Below, one piece after another: positions 24,061 to 32,639 of a stretch of 39,226 bases of DNA. A program made the translations under genes and the position numbers. Under the pieces are notes generated by a model. It searched no databases, was not told where the DNA came from, and was given only the letters and a program-made list of their open reading frames with translations. This DNA comes from Candidatus Muiribacteriota bacterium. Its GTDB lineage: Bacteria > Muiribacteriota > DAOVTB01. The stretch spans positions 1-39,226 of the forward strand of contig DAOVTB010000016.1 of assembly GCA_030633305.1 (NCBI GenBank), written 5' to 3'. Every line of letters starts with the position of its first letter. Position 1 is the stretch's first letter.

Positions 24061-25500
24061 TTATCCGTTCCACATTAAAAGTGTCGGTGGAATCAATAAT
24101 AATGCACCAAGTATAAAATAGATGACCATAAGTGGAAATATCCACTTTGCCCATTTTCCCCATGGAATCCCAGCCATTCCGATTGCTGCGATTGTAACAG
24201 CTGAGGTTGGGATTATCATGTTGGAAAAGCCATCACCGAACTGATATGCCAATACGGCTGTTTGCCTAGTAATATTTACCATATCTGCAAGTGGTGCCAT
24301 TATTGGCATGGTCAATGCCGCTTGTCCAGATCCTGATGGAACAAAGAAATTTGTAAGTGTCTGAAAAATATACATACATTGAATTGAAAGAATGGCTGGA
24401 AGTTTTCCGACTACAGTTGACACTGAATGGAGTATTGTATCCATTACTTTTCCATTTTCCAGAAGAACAAGAACTGTTTTTGCAAAACCAATTATAATTG
24501 CAGCATTTGCAATATCTGAACATCCTTTTGCGAAACTTTCAGCCATGGTATTAAGTGGCAATCGATTGATCAAACCGGAAATGATTCCAAGGCTGAAAAA
24601 GATTGCTACCATTTCATCTATGTACCAGTCCAGTTTTATTGCACCATAGATTATTAGTAGAAAGGCAATTGCGATCATTATAAGGACTAATTTTCTACCT
24701 ATATTGAATTCTGGAGTATCTGAATGCTTGTTAGATTCCTTTTTTTTCTTATCCAATTCATACATCAGACTTGACTCAGGATTTGCCTTAACTTTTGCAG
24801 CGTATCTCATTACCCAGAAAATTGTAAAACCGGTAAAGAAAATCCACAATCCAAATCTATATCCGAATCCTGAAAAAATCTTGATTTGAGCGATGCCCTG
24901 TGCAATTCCTACGGTGAAAGGATTTAGAAAAGCAGTTGCAAAACCAATCATTGCGCCGATGTAAACCATAGCAACACCAGTAATGGAATCATATCCGAGT
25001 TTCATGGCCATTGGTACTACCATTGCAATAAACGGGATAGTTTCTTCGCACATCCCAAAGGTTGCACCACCAATGGAAAAAGCAATCATTACAGAAGGGA
25101 TAATCAATTTTTCCTTATTTCCAAGTTTTGTAACTAGCCCAGCGAGTGCTGCTTCAACAGCGCGCGTCTTAGTAACAATTCCAAAAGCTCCACCAATGAT
25201 CAGAATAAAAAATATGATTCCAACAGTATCATGATGCTTCATTCCTTCCATGATTGATTTGATCGTTAACCATGGGTTTTGCGGAACAGAAGAAACTTTT
25301 TTATAGGATACGGGATCGATAACATTACGGGATTTAACAACACCGTTTATTTTATATGTGATATTTTTTTTCTGATATTTTCCACCAGGAATCAGGTATG
25401 TAGCTATTCCAGCCATTATTATCAGGGAAAAAACAATTACATATGTATGAGGAATTGGAAAATTCTCATACCATTTCTTTTTTATGTTTTCTTGTATCAT
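24061..25500 (-). CDS. YfcC-family (DcuC-type superfamily) transporter
   Basis: This 479-aa polytopic membrane protein has family landmarks IPHTYVIVFSLII at the first helix, LIPGGKY, GATFGMCEETIPF in the middle, FLNPFTVGIAQGIA and, near the end, FVPSGSGQAALTMPIMAPL. A hydrophilic loop (DKKKKESNKHSD) splits the two halves. YfcC proteins are predicted basic-amino-acid or dicarboxylate antiporters; the substrate is not evident here. CGAGG lies upstream of the ATG. It is read in the same direction as the small membrane-protein gene 89 nt upstream and faces the sodium symporter gene, so two solute carriers sit tail to tail. Confidence 0.92.
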   Translation of the reverse strand: MIQENIKKKWYENFPIPHTYVIVFSLIIMAGIATYLIPGGKYQKKNITYKINGVVKSRNVIDPVSYKKVSSVPQNPWLTIKSIMEGMKHHDTVGIIFFILIIGGAFGIVTKTRAVEAALAGLVTKLGNKEKLIIPSVMIAFSIGGATFGMCEETIPFIAMVVPMAMKLGYDSITGVAMVYIGAMIGFATAFLNPFTVGIAQGIAQIKIFSGFGYRFGLWIFFTGFTIFWVMRYAAKVKANPESSLMYELDKKKKESNKHSDTPEFNIGRKLVLIMIAIAFLLIIYGAIKLDWYIDEMVAIFFSLGIISGLINRLPLNTMAESFAKGCSDIANAAIIIGFAKTVLVLLENGKVMDTILHSVSTVVGKLPAILSIQCMYIFQTLTNFFVPSGSGQAALTMPIMAPLADMVNITRQTAVLAYQFGDGFSNMIIPTSAVTIAAIGMAGIPWGKWAKWIFPLMVIYFILGALLLIPPTLLMWNG

Positions 25501-25589
25501 TTAGAAACCTCGTTATAATTATAATTTTTTAGTATTATAACCGACAAAGGCATTAAGGCACAAAGAAAAGTGTGAATTCAACTGTGAAA

Positions 25590-25988
25590 TTATCTGCGCA
25601 TTACCAACCCTATAAACATCCCAATCGAGAGTAAAGCACTGGCGATTAAAATGGCAGTTGAAGTCTGGTGAAGATGATAGAAGGAATCAATCACCGCTTC
25701 GCTTAAATTATCAGATTTATATCGAACATCAACCCTGGTACCAACTGGAATGCTGCCCATTGTAGGAAATTTTACTTCAATATTTTTCCCTTTATGTTTT
25801 CCCTTTAGAACTTGAAGTGTCATCCGGCGTGTTCTGTTATGATATTTTACTTTTAAGACTTTAGCTTTCAGTATTTTAGAGCCTTCGATAAATTTGTTTT
25901 CAGAATTGTAGAGATATCCAATTATTCCAGCCACAACAGCTAAAATAATAATTATAAAAACCGGGCTTACGCTGTTTTTTCCGCTCAT
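25590..25988 (-). CDS. Small two-helix membrane protein with a beta domain
   Basis: This 132-aa protein has a membrane helix at about 9-27 and another at about 110-130. They enclose a beta-rich soluble domain with AKVLKVKYHNRTRRMTLQVL, KGKNIEVKFP and VGTRVDVRYKSD. The layout recalls DUF3592 proteins and the N-terminal part of YibE/F proteins (KVL..VLKGKHKGKNIEV), but I cannot assign it firmly. Function is unknown. CGAGG precedes the ATG. It may be co-transcribed with the YfcC-type gene and is divergent from the phospholipase-D-like gene. Confidence 0.75.
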   Translation of the reverse strand: MSGKNSVSPVFIIIILAVVAGIIGYLYNSENKFIEGSKILKAKVLKVKYHNRTRRMTLQVLKGKHKGKNIEVKFPTMGSIPVGTRVDVRYKSDNLSEAVIDSFYHLHQTSTAILIASALLSIGMFIGLVMRR

Positions 25989-26198
25989 GGCATACCTCGT
26001 TTATCTATATTGGAAATTCTAAAACCCGATCAAATTTTATAATATAATAACATAGGTGTTGCGGTTTGTATATATCGTGTTCAGGGCTGTATCTATCAGA
26101 TGCTATTTTTTTTAATAATCTACAGGGATTGCATATTTAAGAAAAACCATTATAATAATATAAGATGTAAAAATTTATCTTTGTCAGGAGTTGTATTT

Positions 26199-27776
26199 AT
26201 GAAAAACTATTTTAAACGATTTTGTTTGCTGTTCTTAGCTGTTGTTATATTATTTTCAAGCTCAGTTTATACTCAGGATGTTGATTTCAGAGAACCATCG
26301 ATACTTGAATCAAAGGTCAATGACTTTTTTAATCAGCTTCCTACAGGATTGAGGAAACAAGGAAATGAGGCTCCTAAAGCCAGAGTTATGTTGATTAACA
26401 AAAATTCATATGGCTGGTACGCCAGATGGACTGTACTTGAAAGTGCAAAGAAAACGATAGATATAACATATTTTATTATTACAAGAGATGCATTTGGCAA
26501 GTCACTCCTTGGACTTCTTCAGCGAAAAGCAATGAAGGGTGTTAAAATCAGAATACTTGTAGATGCTCGTGGAACAAGCGATTTTGTTTCCAAGTTTAAA
26601 GGTGGACTCGACTATATGCAGGAGCTGCTCCAGTATCCAAATGTTACTGCTGTTACATATAATCCTATTGGACCTACTCTCCCTAACGTAATTTTTGATG
26701 GGATAAAGGCTATTATCTCATGTACGCATGACAAAATTATCATAGTTGATGGTAAATGGGTTATTACTGGTGGAAGAAATATTGGAAGCCATTATTTTGT
26801 AGATCCTGAAGATGATTCACATGTTTTTCGCGATACCGATGTAGTCATGTGTAGTAATAAAATCAGTAAGATTGCAAAAATTGCATTTGATGAAGAATAT
26901 GACAACAATGTGAGTCATAAGATCAGTAAAGATCTGTTTGGAAATTGGAGTTCAAAACAGGATGATCTTGAAATATGCCGTAAGGCAATGGTGCGTTATA
27001 TGTCTGGAAGAGGTTTTCTTCCCATGGAAAAAGTCTCAAAACCAAAAGTTCTTGCTGAAATGAATGAGGAGTTGAAAACATATCCTTCTCTAATAAAATA
27101 TAAGAATTTTGTAGAAAAATTCTATGAGTATTTTAATACACGTTCAAATACGAAATATATTTATCCTGTGAAGATACTTGATAAACATTCAATGTTTGGT
27201 AAAAGAAATGATATTACTCCGAATCTGATTAAATTGATTAATAATAGTGAAGGTGAAATTATCATCCAGAATCCCTATATTGTAATCTCTCCTGAAGTTT
27301 GGGATGCGATGCAAAAGGCTAGTCTCAGGGGTGTGAAAATAATAATTTATACCAATTCGGCAACTTCAAACAATCATCTTATTGTTCAGGCAGCCTTTCA
27401 TGATGACTGGAAACAGATGATGAAGGATATGCCAACATTACAGATTTTTGTCCGTATGGATAAAAGAAATATTCACTCGAAGGTATTTGTATTTGATAAA
27501 AAAATTGCAGTTGTTGGAACGTACAACATGGATTATTTAAGTCAGGACATGAATTCTGAAATAATAACTCTTGTTAATTCCGATATTTTTGCAAAAGAAT
27601 GTAGAGATGTTATTATGAAGGAAATCAAGGAATCAACTGTTGAATATAAAATTGCTTTAACTGATGCTGGCGATATTATTGAGGTGGTTGGACCTAAAAA
27701 AACACTTTCAGAAGATTTGAAAAAGAAGCTGAAAAAAAGTGGTTTTTTTGTTAGATTCCTCAGGAAACTTCTATAA
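26199..27776 (+). CDS. Exported phospholipase-D-like protein
   Basis: This 525-aa protein has a signal peptide (about 1-28, ending SSVYTQD) and two HKD half-sites: H177/K179 in CTHDKIIIVDG with GGRNIGSHY after it, and H426/K428 in IHSKVFVFDKK with GTYNMD. Both histidines and lysines of the covalent phosphodiesterase mechanism are present. It resembles the cardiolipin-synthase/PLD group more than nucleases by length. It would act on phospholipids or another phosphodiester in the envelope. An upstream in-frame start at 26100 would bury the signal peptide; the ATG at 26199 has CAGGAG upstream. With the PI-PLC-like protein it makes two exported phosphodiesterases in the window. Confidence 0.9.
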   Translation: MKNYFKRFCLLFLAVVILFSSSVYTQDVDFREPSILESKVNDFFNQLPTGLRKQGNEAPKARVMLINKNSYGWYARWTVLESAKKTIDITYFIITRDAFGKSLLGLLQRKAMKGVKIRILVDARGTSDFVSKFKGGLDYMQELLQYPNVTAVTYNPIGPTLPNVIFDGIKAIISCTHDKIIIVDGKWVITGGRNIGSHYFVDPEDDSHVFRDTDVVMCSNKISKIAKIAFDEEYDNNVSHKISKDLFGNWSSKQDDLEICRKAMVRYMSGRGFLPMEKVSKPKVLAEMNEELKTYPSLIKYKNFVEKFYEYFNTRSNTKYIYPVKILDKHSMFGKRNDITPNLIKLINNSEGEIIIQNPYIVISPEVWDAMQKASLRGVKIIIYTNSATSNNHLIVQAAFHDDWKQMMKDMPTLQIFVRMDKRNIHSKVFVFDKKIAVVGTYNMDYLSQDMNSEIITLVNSDIFAKECRDVIMKEIKESTVEYKIALTDAGDIIEVVGPKKTLSEDLKKKLKKSGFFVRFLRKLL

Positions 27777-27800
27777 GCGGGTCGGCAAAATAATAACAAT

Positions 27801-27907
27801 CTGTAGGGGAGGGTCTGTGACCCTCCCGTTCTAATAAAAAAACATAAACTTTGTATATATAATCCAAAATAATTTAATCGGGAGGGTCATAGACCCTCCC
27901 CCTACAG
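27801..27907. repeat. Inverted pair of GTAGGGGAGGGTC palindromes
   Basis: The left arm, 27801-27828, runs CTGTAGGGGAGGGTC...GACCCTCCCG. The right arm, 27879-27907, is its near-exact reverse complement (one indel, one substitution). Each arm is also self-complementary (GGGAGGGTC/GACCCTCCC). The arms are 50 bp apart. Both this pair and the copies at 9748 and 9904 end in CCCTACAGTATT, pointing to one REP-like family. It could also end transcription after the phospholipase-D-like gene. It occupies the first part of the 318-nt gap; the rest (27908-28094) holds the 27935 repeat word and the next promoter. Confidence 0.85.
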
Positions 27908-28024
27908 TATTATTCGATTCATTTAATTTTTTAGGAACTAAAAAGTTGTGCACTCCTTTAAACCAGCTTCATTCCAGAAAAATCCGAAAAACTATTATAC
28001 TAGTGTTCTATTAATATGATATAC

Positions 28025-28052
28025 TTGTCAATAATTTCTATTGATATATAAC
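28025..28052 (+). promoter_or_regulatory. Possible promoter of the four-module sulfur fusion gene
   Basis: TTGTCA (28025-28030), a 16-nt spacer and TATAAC (28047-28052), about 42 nt before the ATG. The region is very AT-rich, so the match could be by chance. A strong AGGAGG at 28081-28086 follows. Confidence 0.45.
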
Positions 28053-28094
28053 AACATATACATATTGTGATATTAAATTCAGGAGGAACCGAAT

Positions 28095-30545
28095 ATGAAA
28101 GTTATAATAGTTGGAGGAGTTGCAGGTGGTGCGTCAGCCGCAGCACGTTTGAGAAGATTGGATGAAAAAGCTGAAATAATAATGTTTGAAATGGGACCAT
28201 ACATTTCATTTGCAAACTGTGGATTACCTTATCATGTTGGAAATGTAATAAAAGAAAGAGATGAACTTCTTGTTCAGACTCCTGAGAATATGGAAGGCAG
28301 ATTTAATATTAGTGTTAAAGTCAATCATGAAGTCACTAAAATTAATCGAAAAGAGAAAACTGTAGAGGTAAAAAACCTTGAAACTGGAGAAGTCTTTGAA
28401 GAAACTTACGATAAAATCGTCTTATCTCCTGGTGCCAGCCCGATTGTTCCTCCAATAAAGGGAATTGATGAAGCAAAAGTTTATCCTCTAACGACAATGC
28501 CGGATATGGATAAGGTTATAGAAGAAGTTAATTCAGGTGTTAAAAGTGTTGTTGTTGTTGGTGGAGGATTCATAGGTGTTGAACTGGCTGAAAACCTTCT
28601 TGAAAAAGGTTTAAAAGTCAGTCTTATTGAAATGCAGCCTCAGGTCCTTACTTTTCTTGATCCTGATATGGCAGCTATTGTTCATAGAGAAATGATCGCA
28701 AGTGGTATTGATCTTAGATTAAATGATCAGGTAAAAGAACTTGAAAAGAATGGGGACAAGACAAATGTTGTTCTTTCAAGTGGCGACAAAATTCTTACTG
28801 AAATGGTTATTATGGGGGTTGGTGTACTTCCGCGTACAAAGCTTGCCAAGGATGCCGGTATTAAGCTTGGAACGACTGGTGCAATACAGGTCAATGATAA
28901 GATGCGTACCTCAGATAAAGATATTTATGCAGTTGGTGATGCCATAGAGATCAAACATTATGTCACGGGAGATCCTATGAAACTTCCTCTGGCTGGACCA
29001 GCAAATCGTCAAGCCAGAATAGCAGTTAATAATATTTGTGGAATAAAAACAAAATATCGCGGAACACAGGGAACTTCTATTATCAAAGTATTTGATCTGG
29101 CTTGTAGTTCTACTGGTGCAAATGAATTTCTGCTTAAAAAGAATGAAACGGAATATAAAACTATAACTACTATTCAGGGAAGTCATGCTGGATACTATCC
29201 AGGTGCTTACGCTATACATCTTAAAATTCTTTTTTCTGAAAAAGATGGAAAATTGTATGGAGCGCAGGTTGTTGGTTATGATGGAGTAGATAAGAGAATA
29301 GATGTTCTTGCCTCAGTTATCAGATTTGGTGGAACAATTTATGATCTTGAAGATCTGGAACTGGCTTATGCGCCACCTTTTGGTTCTGCAAAAGATCCAG
29401 TTAACATGCTTGGTTTTATTGCTGTTAATTCTACCAGTGGTTTTTCGCCAACCGTAAGCGTCATGGAAACAGATAAATATATTGATAAGGATACATTTAT
29501 TATTGATGTCAGGGATGAAGATGAAATTCACACTGGTATGATTGATAAAGCAGTTCATATTCCTGGTGATTCAATCAGATCACGAATGAATGAAATTCCA
29601 AAGGATAAAAAAATATTTTTATATTGCAAGATGGGTCTTCGTGGATATATTGCTCAAAGAATACTTTTACAGAATGGTTATGAAAATGTTGTAAATCTGT
29701 CAGGTGGTTTTGAAAGCTATAATGTTTATGCTCATCCAGAACTATGGAAAGATTATATTCCTACTATGGAAACTATTGATGATACCCAGACTGAAATCCA
29801 TAAGAATGAAGAAACAAATATTCCAAATGTTAAGATAGATTGTTGTGGGATGCAGTGTCCTGGACCATTACTTAAGCTTAAACAAGCCTGTGATACAGCG
29901 AAGCCAAATGAGATTATTCAGATCGAGGCCAGTGATCAGGGCTTTTACAATGATGTAAAGGCTTATGCCGAAAGGATGAATCTTAAAGTCCTTGAACTGA
30001 AAAAAGGGAAAACCATTCGTGCAAAATTGAAAAAATGTGATACAGAACTCAAGGATATCCGTGTGACAGAGGAAAAAAATCATATTACTATTGTAGTATT
30101 TTCATGTGATTTCGATAAAGTCATGGCAACATTGATTATTGCAAATGGAGCTCTTGCGATGGGAAAGAAGGTTTCACTTTTCTTTACATTCTGGGGATTA
30201 AACGTACTTCGTAAAAATTGTCCAATTCAGATTGAAAAGACATTTATTGAAAAAGCGTTTGGATGGATGATGCCTAGAGGAACAAAAAAACTGGTACTTT
30301 CAAAAATGAATATGATGGGTGCTGGAACAGCTATGATCAAAGGAATTATGAAACAGTACAATGTGGATTCAATTGATTCACTCCTTGAAAACCTCATTAA
30401 GTGTGGTGGTGAACTGGTAGCCTGTTCAATGTCTATGCAGCTTATGGGAATCAAGATGGAAGAAATGATAGATGGAGTTGAAGAAGGCGGAGTTGCAACT
30501 TATCTGAATAATACAGATAAAGGGACTTTGAATCTGTTTATTTGA
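28095..30545 (+). CDS. CoA-disulfide-reductase-like / rhodanese / TusA / DsrE four-module protein
   Basis: This 816-aa protein has four modules. Residues 1 to about 450 form an NAD(P)H/FAD disulfide reductase of the CoA-disulfide-reductase/NADH-oxidase group. It has GGVAGGASAAARLRR, the single redox Cys42 in FANCGLPYHVG, VVVVGGGFIGVELAE and AVGDAIE. About 465-560 is a rhodanese domain with active Cys511 in CKMGLR. About 578-650 is a TusA domain with Cys588 in CCGMQCPGPL. About 665-816 is a DsrE/DsrE2-type domain with Cys777 in VACSMSMQLMGI. All four active cysteines are present. Such a chain could pass sulfane sulfur from rhodanese to TusA and DsrE, with the flavin domain reducing persulfides or CoA-linked disulfides. 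Similar fusions are known in Firmicutes and other anaerobes. AGGAGG precedes the ATG and a strong terminator follows. Confidence 0.92.
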   Translation: MKVIIVGGVAGGASAAARLRRLDEKAEIIMFEMGPYISFANCGLPYHVGNVIKERDELLVQTPENMEGRFNISVKVNHEVTKINRKEKTVEVKNLETGEVFEETYDKIVLSPGASPIVPPIKGIDEAKVYPLTTMPDMDKVIEEVNSGVKSVVVVGGGFIGVELAENLLEKGLKVSLIEMQPQVLTFLDPDMAAIVHREMIASGIDLRLNDQVKELEKNGDKTNVVLSSGDKILTEMVIMGVGVLPRTKLAKDAGIKLGTTGAIQVNDKMRTSDKDIYAVGDAIEIKHYVTGDPMKLPLAGPANRQARIAVNNICGIKTKYRGTQGTSIIKVFDLACSSTGANEFLLKKNETEYKTITTIQGSHAGYYPGAYAIHLKILFSEKDGKLYGAQVVGYDGVDKRIDVLASVIRFGGTIYDLEDLELAYAPPFGSAKDPVNMLGFIAVNSTSGFSPTVSVMETDKYIDKDTFIIDVRDEDEIHTGMIDKAVHIPGDSIRSRMNEIPKDKKIFLYCKMGLRGYIAQRILLQNGYENVVNLSGGFESYNVYAHPELWKDYIPTMETIDDTQTEIHKNEETNIPNVKIDCCGMQCPGPLLKLKQACDTAKPNEIIQIEASDQGFYNDVKAYAERMNLKVLELKKGKTIRAKLKKCDTELKDIRVTEEKNHITIVVFSCDFDKVMATLIIANGALAMGKKVSLFFTFWGLNVLRKNCPIQIEKTFIEKAFGWMMPRGTKKLVLSKMNMMGAGTAMIKGIMKQYNVDSIDSLLENLIKCGGELVACSMSMQLMGIKMEEMIDGVEEGGVATYLNNTDKGTLNLFI

Positions 30546-30576
30546 GAAAAAAATTGTAAAATAAAGTTAAATGTTG

Positions 30577-30607
30577 AAGGGCCGGGATTTCCCGGCCCTT
30601 TATTTTT
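30577..30607 (+). terminator. Rho-independent terminator after the four-module gene
   Basis: AAGGGCCGGG (30577-30586) pairs with CCCGGCCCTT (30591-30600) across the loop ATTT, followed by TATTTTT. Confidence 0.95.
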
Positions 30608-30653
30608 CAATACTAAAATTTTATAAGGAATAAATATTCCCGGAAAAGGGAGA

Positions 30654-30684
30654 TTTATGCTACAATAACACAAAATGAACATAT
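30654..30684 (+). promoter_or_regulatory. Extended -10 promoter and conserved start region, copy A
   Basis: TTTATGCTACAATAACACA contains TG-C-TACAAT (30658-30666), an extended -10 without a clear -35. The following bases up to CATATA are shared with 34131-34161; by hand alignment 27 of 32 positions agree. It lies about 60 nt before the methyltransferase ATG. Confidence 0.65.
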
Positions 30685-30725
30685 AATTATATAAAGATAT
30701 ATATAATGAAATGAGGATTTAAACT

Positions 30726-31388
30726 ATGAGTGATCAAAATTTTGAAAAGTGGATAGATTGGGAGAAAGTTGATCCTGATGCCATTATGAGTTATAAGGAA
30801 ATTTCAGAGAAAATATTTGCACCCGTCTACAAGGTTCTGGCAAAACAGGTTGTTGATGATTATGGAATAGACATTGGGACTGGCATTGATATTGGAGCAG
30901 GAACGGGGGGATTTGCATGTGAAATTGCAAAAATAACCAGGTTGAAGATTTTTGCGTTGGATAAAAGAAAAGAAATGATTAAATTTATGGAGAAAAGAAT
31001 TGAAAATGAAAATTTAACAGGCAGGGTTATACCTGAATCTGGCGATGCACATAAACTTCCATTCGATGAAAATTATGCTGATTTGATTGTAAGCAGGGGG
31101 TCATTTCAGTTCTGGCGTGATAAATCAAAGGTTTTTTCAGAAATTCACAGGGTTTTGAAGATTGGAGGAATTGGGTTTATAGGTGGAGGATTTGGGAAAG
31201 ACAAAAAAGTAAGAGAAAAAGCAATGCGGCTTCATGAAAAAATATATAAAAGCATAAATAACGGACGTAATTTCAAAGAGAATCTAAATTTGCGCTATTC
31301 TGAGATAGGAAAAATTTTAAATAACCAGAATGATTTCAGAATAAATTTTGATGAATCCGGTCTCTGGGTTGTTATAAAAAAATCATAA
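30726..31388 (+). CDS. SAM-dependent class I methyltransferase
   Basis: This 220-aa cytosolic enzyme has a Rossmann-fold SAM site: IDIGAGTGGF (54-63, motif I), an acidic end of strand 2 in FALDKRKEM, SGDAHKLPFDENYADLIVSR (motifs II/III) and HRVLKIGGIGFIGGG (post III). The pattern is that of the UbiE/Methyltransf_11 group. The acceptor is unknown. GAGGATT lies before the ATG. The aminotransferase gene begins 26 nt downstream in the same direction, making a two-gene operon within the sulfur/redox region. A small-molecule or thiol acceptor is possible, but that is inference from position alone. Confidence 0.9.
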   Translation: MSDQNFEKWIDWEKVDPDAIMSYKEISEKIFAPVYKVLAKQVVDDYGIDIGTGIDIGAGTGGFACEIAKITRLKIFALDKRKEMIKFMEKRIENENLTGRVIPESGDAHKLPFDENYADLIVSRGSFQFWRDKSKVFSEIHRVLKIGGIGFIGGGFGKDKKVREKAMRLHEKIYKSINNGRNFKENLNLRYSEIGKILNNQNDFRINFDESGLWVVIKKS

Positions 31389-31414
31389 ATTAAGGAGATT
31401 TAAAAGAAAAAAAT

Positions 31415-32569
31415 ATGAATATTTCCACACGTGTAAAACAGTTAAAAAAATCTGCTATTCATGAAATGACTAGATTGTCCAAACAGTTTGATGATGTTGC
31501 GTTTTTATCCTGGGCTAAACCTGTTTCAGAAACTCCGGCACATATCAATGAAGCTGTAATTTCTGCAATCAAAAATAATTTGACTGGAGGCTATTCTCAA
31601 AGTGAAGGCCTGGTTGAATTGAGAGAAGAAATTGTAAAAAAACTTCAGCGGGACAATAATATAAAGGCTGATATTTCAGAGATACTAGTCACAGTTGGAG
31701 CAATAGAAGGTCTTATGGCTTCGGTTATGAGTGTGATTGACCCTGGTGATGAAGTAATTTTACCTACACCTACTTATTCAACTCATATTACACAGGTTAA
31801 ACTTGCTTCTGGAATTCCTGTGATGGTTCCGTTGCAGGAAAATGATAATTACTCATTGGATATAGAAGCTATCAAGAAGGCGATTACTCCGAAAACTAAA
31901 GCAATAATGTTTTGCACTCCAAGTAATCCGACAGGAACTGTTTTTCCTGAAAATAAATTACGTGAACTCGCTGAGGTAACTCTAGAACATAATTTAACTG
32001 TGATCACAGACGAAGCATATGAATATTTTACTTATGATGATCAGAAGCATTTCAGTATTGCTTCTATACCTGAAATGAAAGATAAGGTTATTACAAATTA
32101 TACTCTTACCAAATCGTATGCAATGACGGGTTGGAGAATAGGTTATCTACACTGTAACAAAGAAAATATACAGCATATTAAAAAGGCACATATTCCCTTA
32201 ACTATTTGTGCACCAGTAGCTTCTCAATATGCTGCTATTGCTGCTTTAAAAGGTAGTCAACAATGCATTGAAAAATTCAGAATGTCTTATTTTAAATCTA
32301 GAAATCTGATGTGTGAAAGATTAGATCGATTGAGTTCAGTATTTGAATATGTAAAACCTGATGGGGCTTATTTAATGTTTCCGAAGATTTTAGGAAAACA
32401 AGGTAAAGATTCATTTGAATTCAGTAAAAGACTTCTGTATGAAGCAAAAGTTTCCACTACTCCCGGAGTTGCTTTTGGTCCTACTGGTGAAGGTCATATA
32501 AGGCTATCTTTTTGTGTCCCGGAAGAAATGATAAACAAAGCTTTTGACAGAATGGAAAAATATTTGTAA
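31415..32569 (+). CDS. PLP-dependent class I/II aminotransferase
   Basis: This 384-aa protein of aspartate-aminotransferase fold type I has its PLP-binding lysine at K233 in TLTKSYAMTGWRIGY. CTPSNPTG and TDEAYEYFTYD carry the residues that bind PLP and the pyridine nitrogen, and RLSFCVP near the end holds the carboxylate-binding arginine. Length is normal. It transfers an amino group between an amino acid and a keto acid; the substrate cannot be told from the motifs I see. AAGGAGA lies rather far (about 16 nt) before the ATG. Co-transcribed with the methyltransferase and closed by a terminator at 32588. Confidence 0.92.
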   Translation: MNISTRVKQLKKSAIHEMTRLSKQFDDVAFLSWAKPVSETPAHINEAVISAIKNNLTGGYSQSEGLVELREEIVKKLQRDNNIKADISEILVTVGAIEGLMASVMSVIDPGDEVILPTPTYSTHITQVKLASGIPVMVPLQENDNYSLDIEAIKKAITPKTKAIMFCTPSNPTGTVFPENKLRELAEVTLEHNLTVITDEAYEYFTYDDQKHFSIASIPEMKDKVITNYTLTKSYAMTGWRIGYLHCNKENIQHIKKAHIPLTICAPVASQYAAIAALKGSQQCIEKFRMSYFKSRNLMCERLDRLSSVFEYVKPDGAYLMFPKILGKQGKDSFEFSKRLLYEAKVSTTPGVAFGPTGEGHIRLSFCVPEEMINKAFDRMEKYL

Positions 32570-32587
32570 AAGATTGAAGTAATAACG

Positions 32588-32617
32588 AAGGGGCCAGTAA
32601 TTTCTGGCCCCTTTTAT
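32588..32617. terminator. Terminator between convergent genes
   Basis: AAGGGGCCAG (32588-32597) pairs with CTGGCCCCTT (32604-32613) across TAATTT, followed by TTATTTATT. It ends the methyltransferase/aminotransferase transcript and may serve the convergent FAD reductase gene too. Confidence 0.9.
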
Positions 32618-32639
32618 TTATTCCCGATATAAATTCAGA

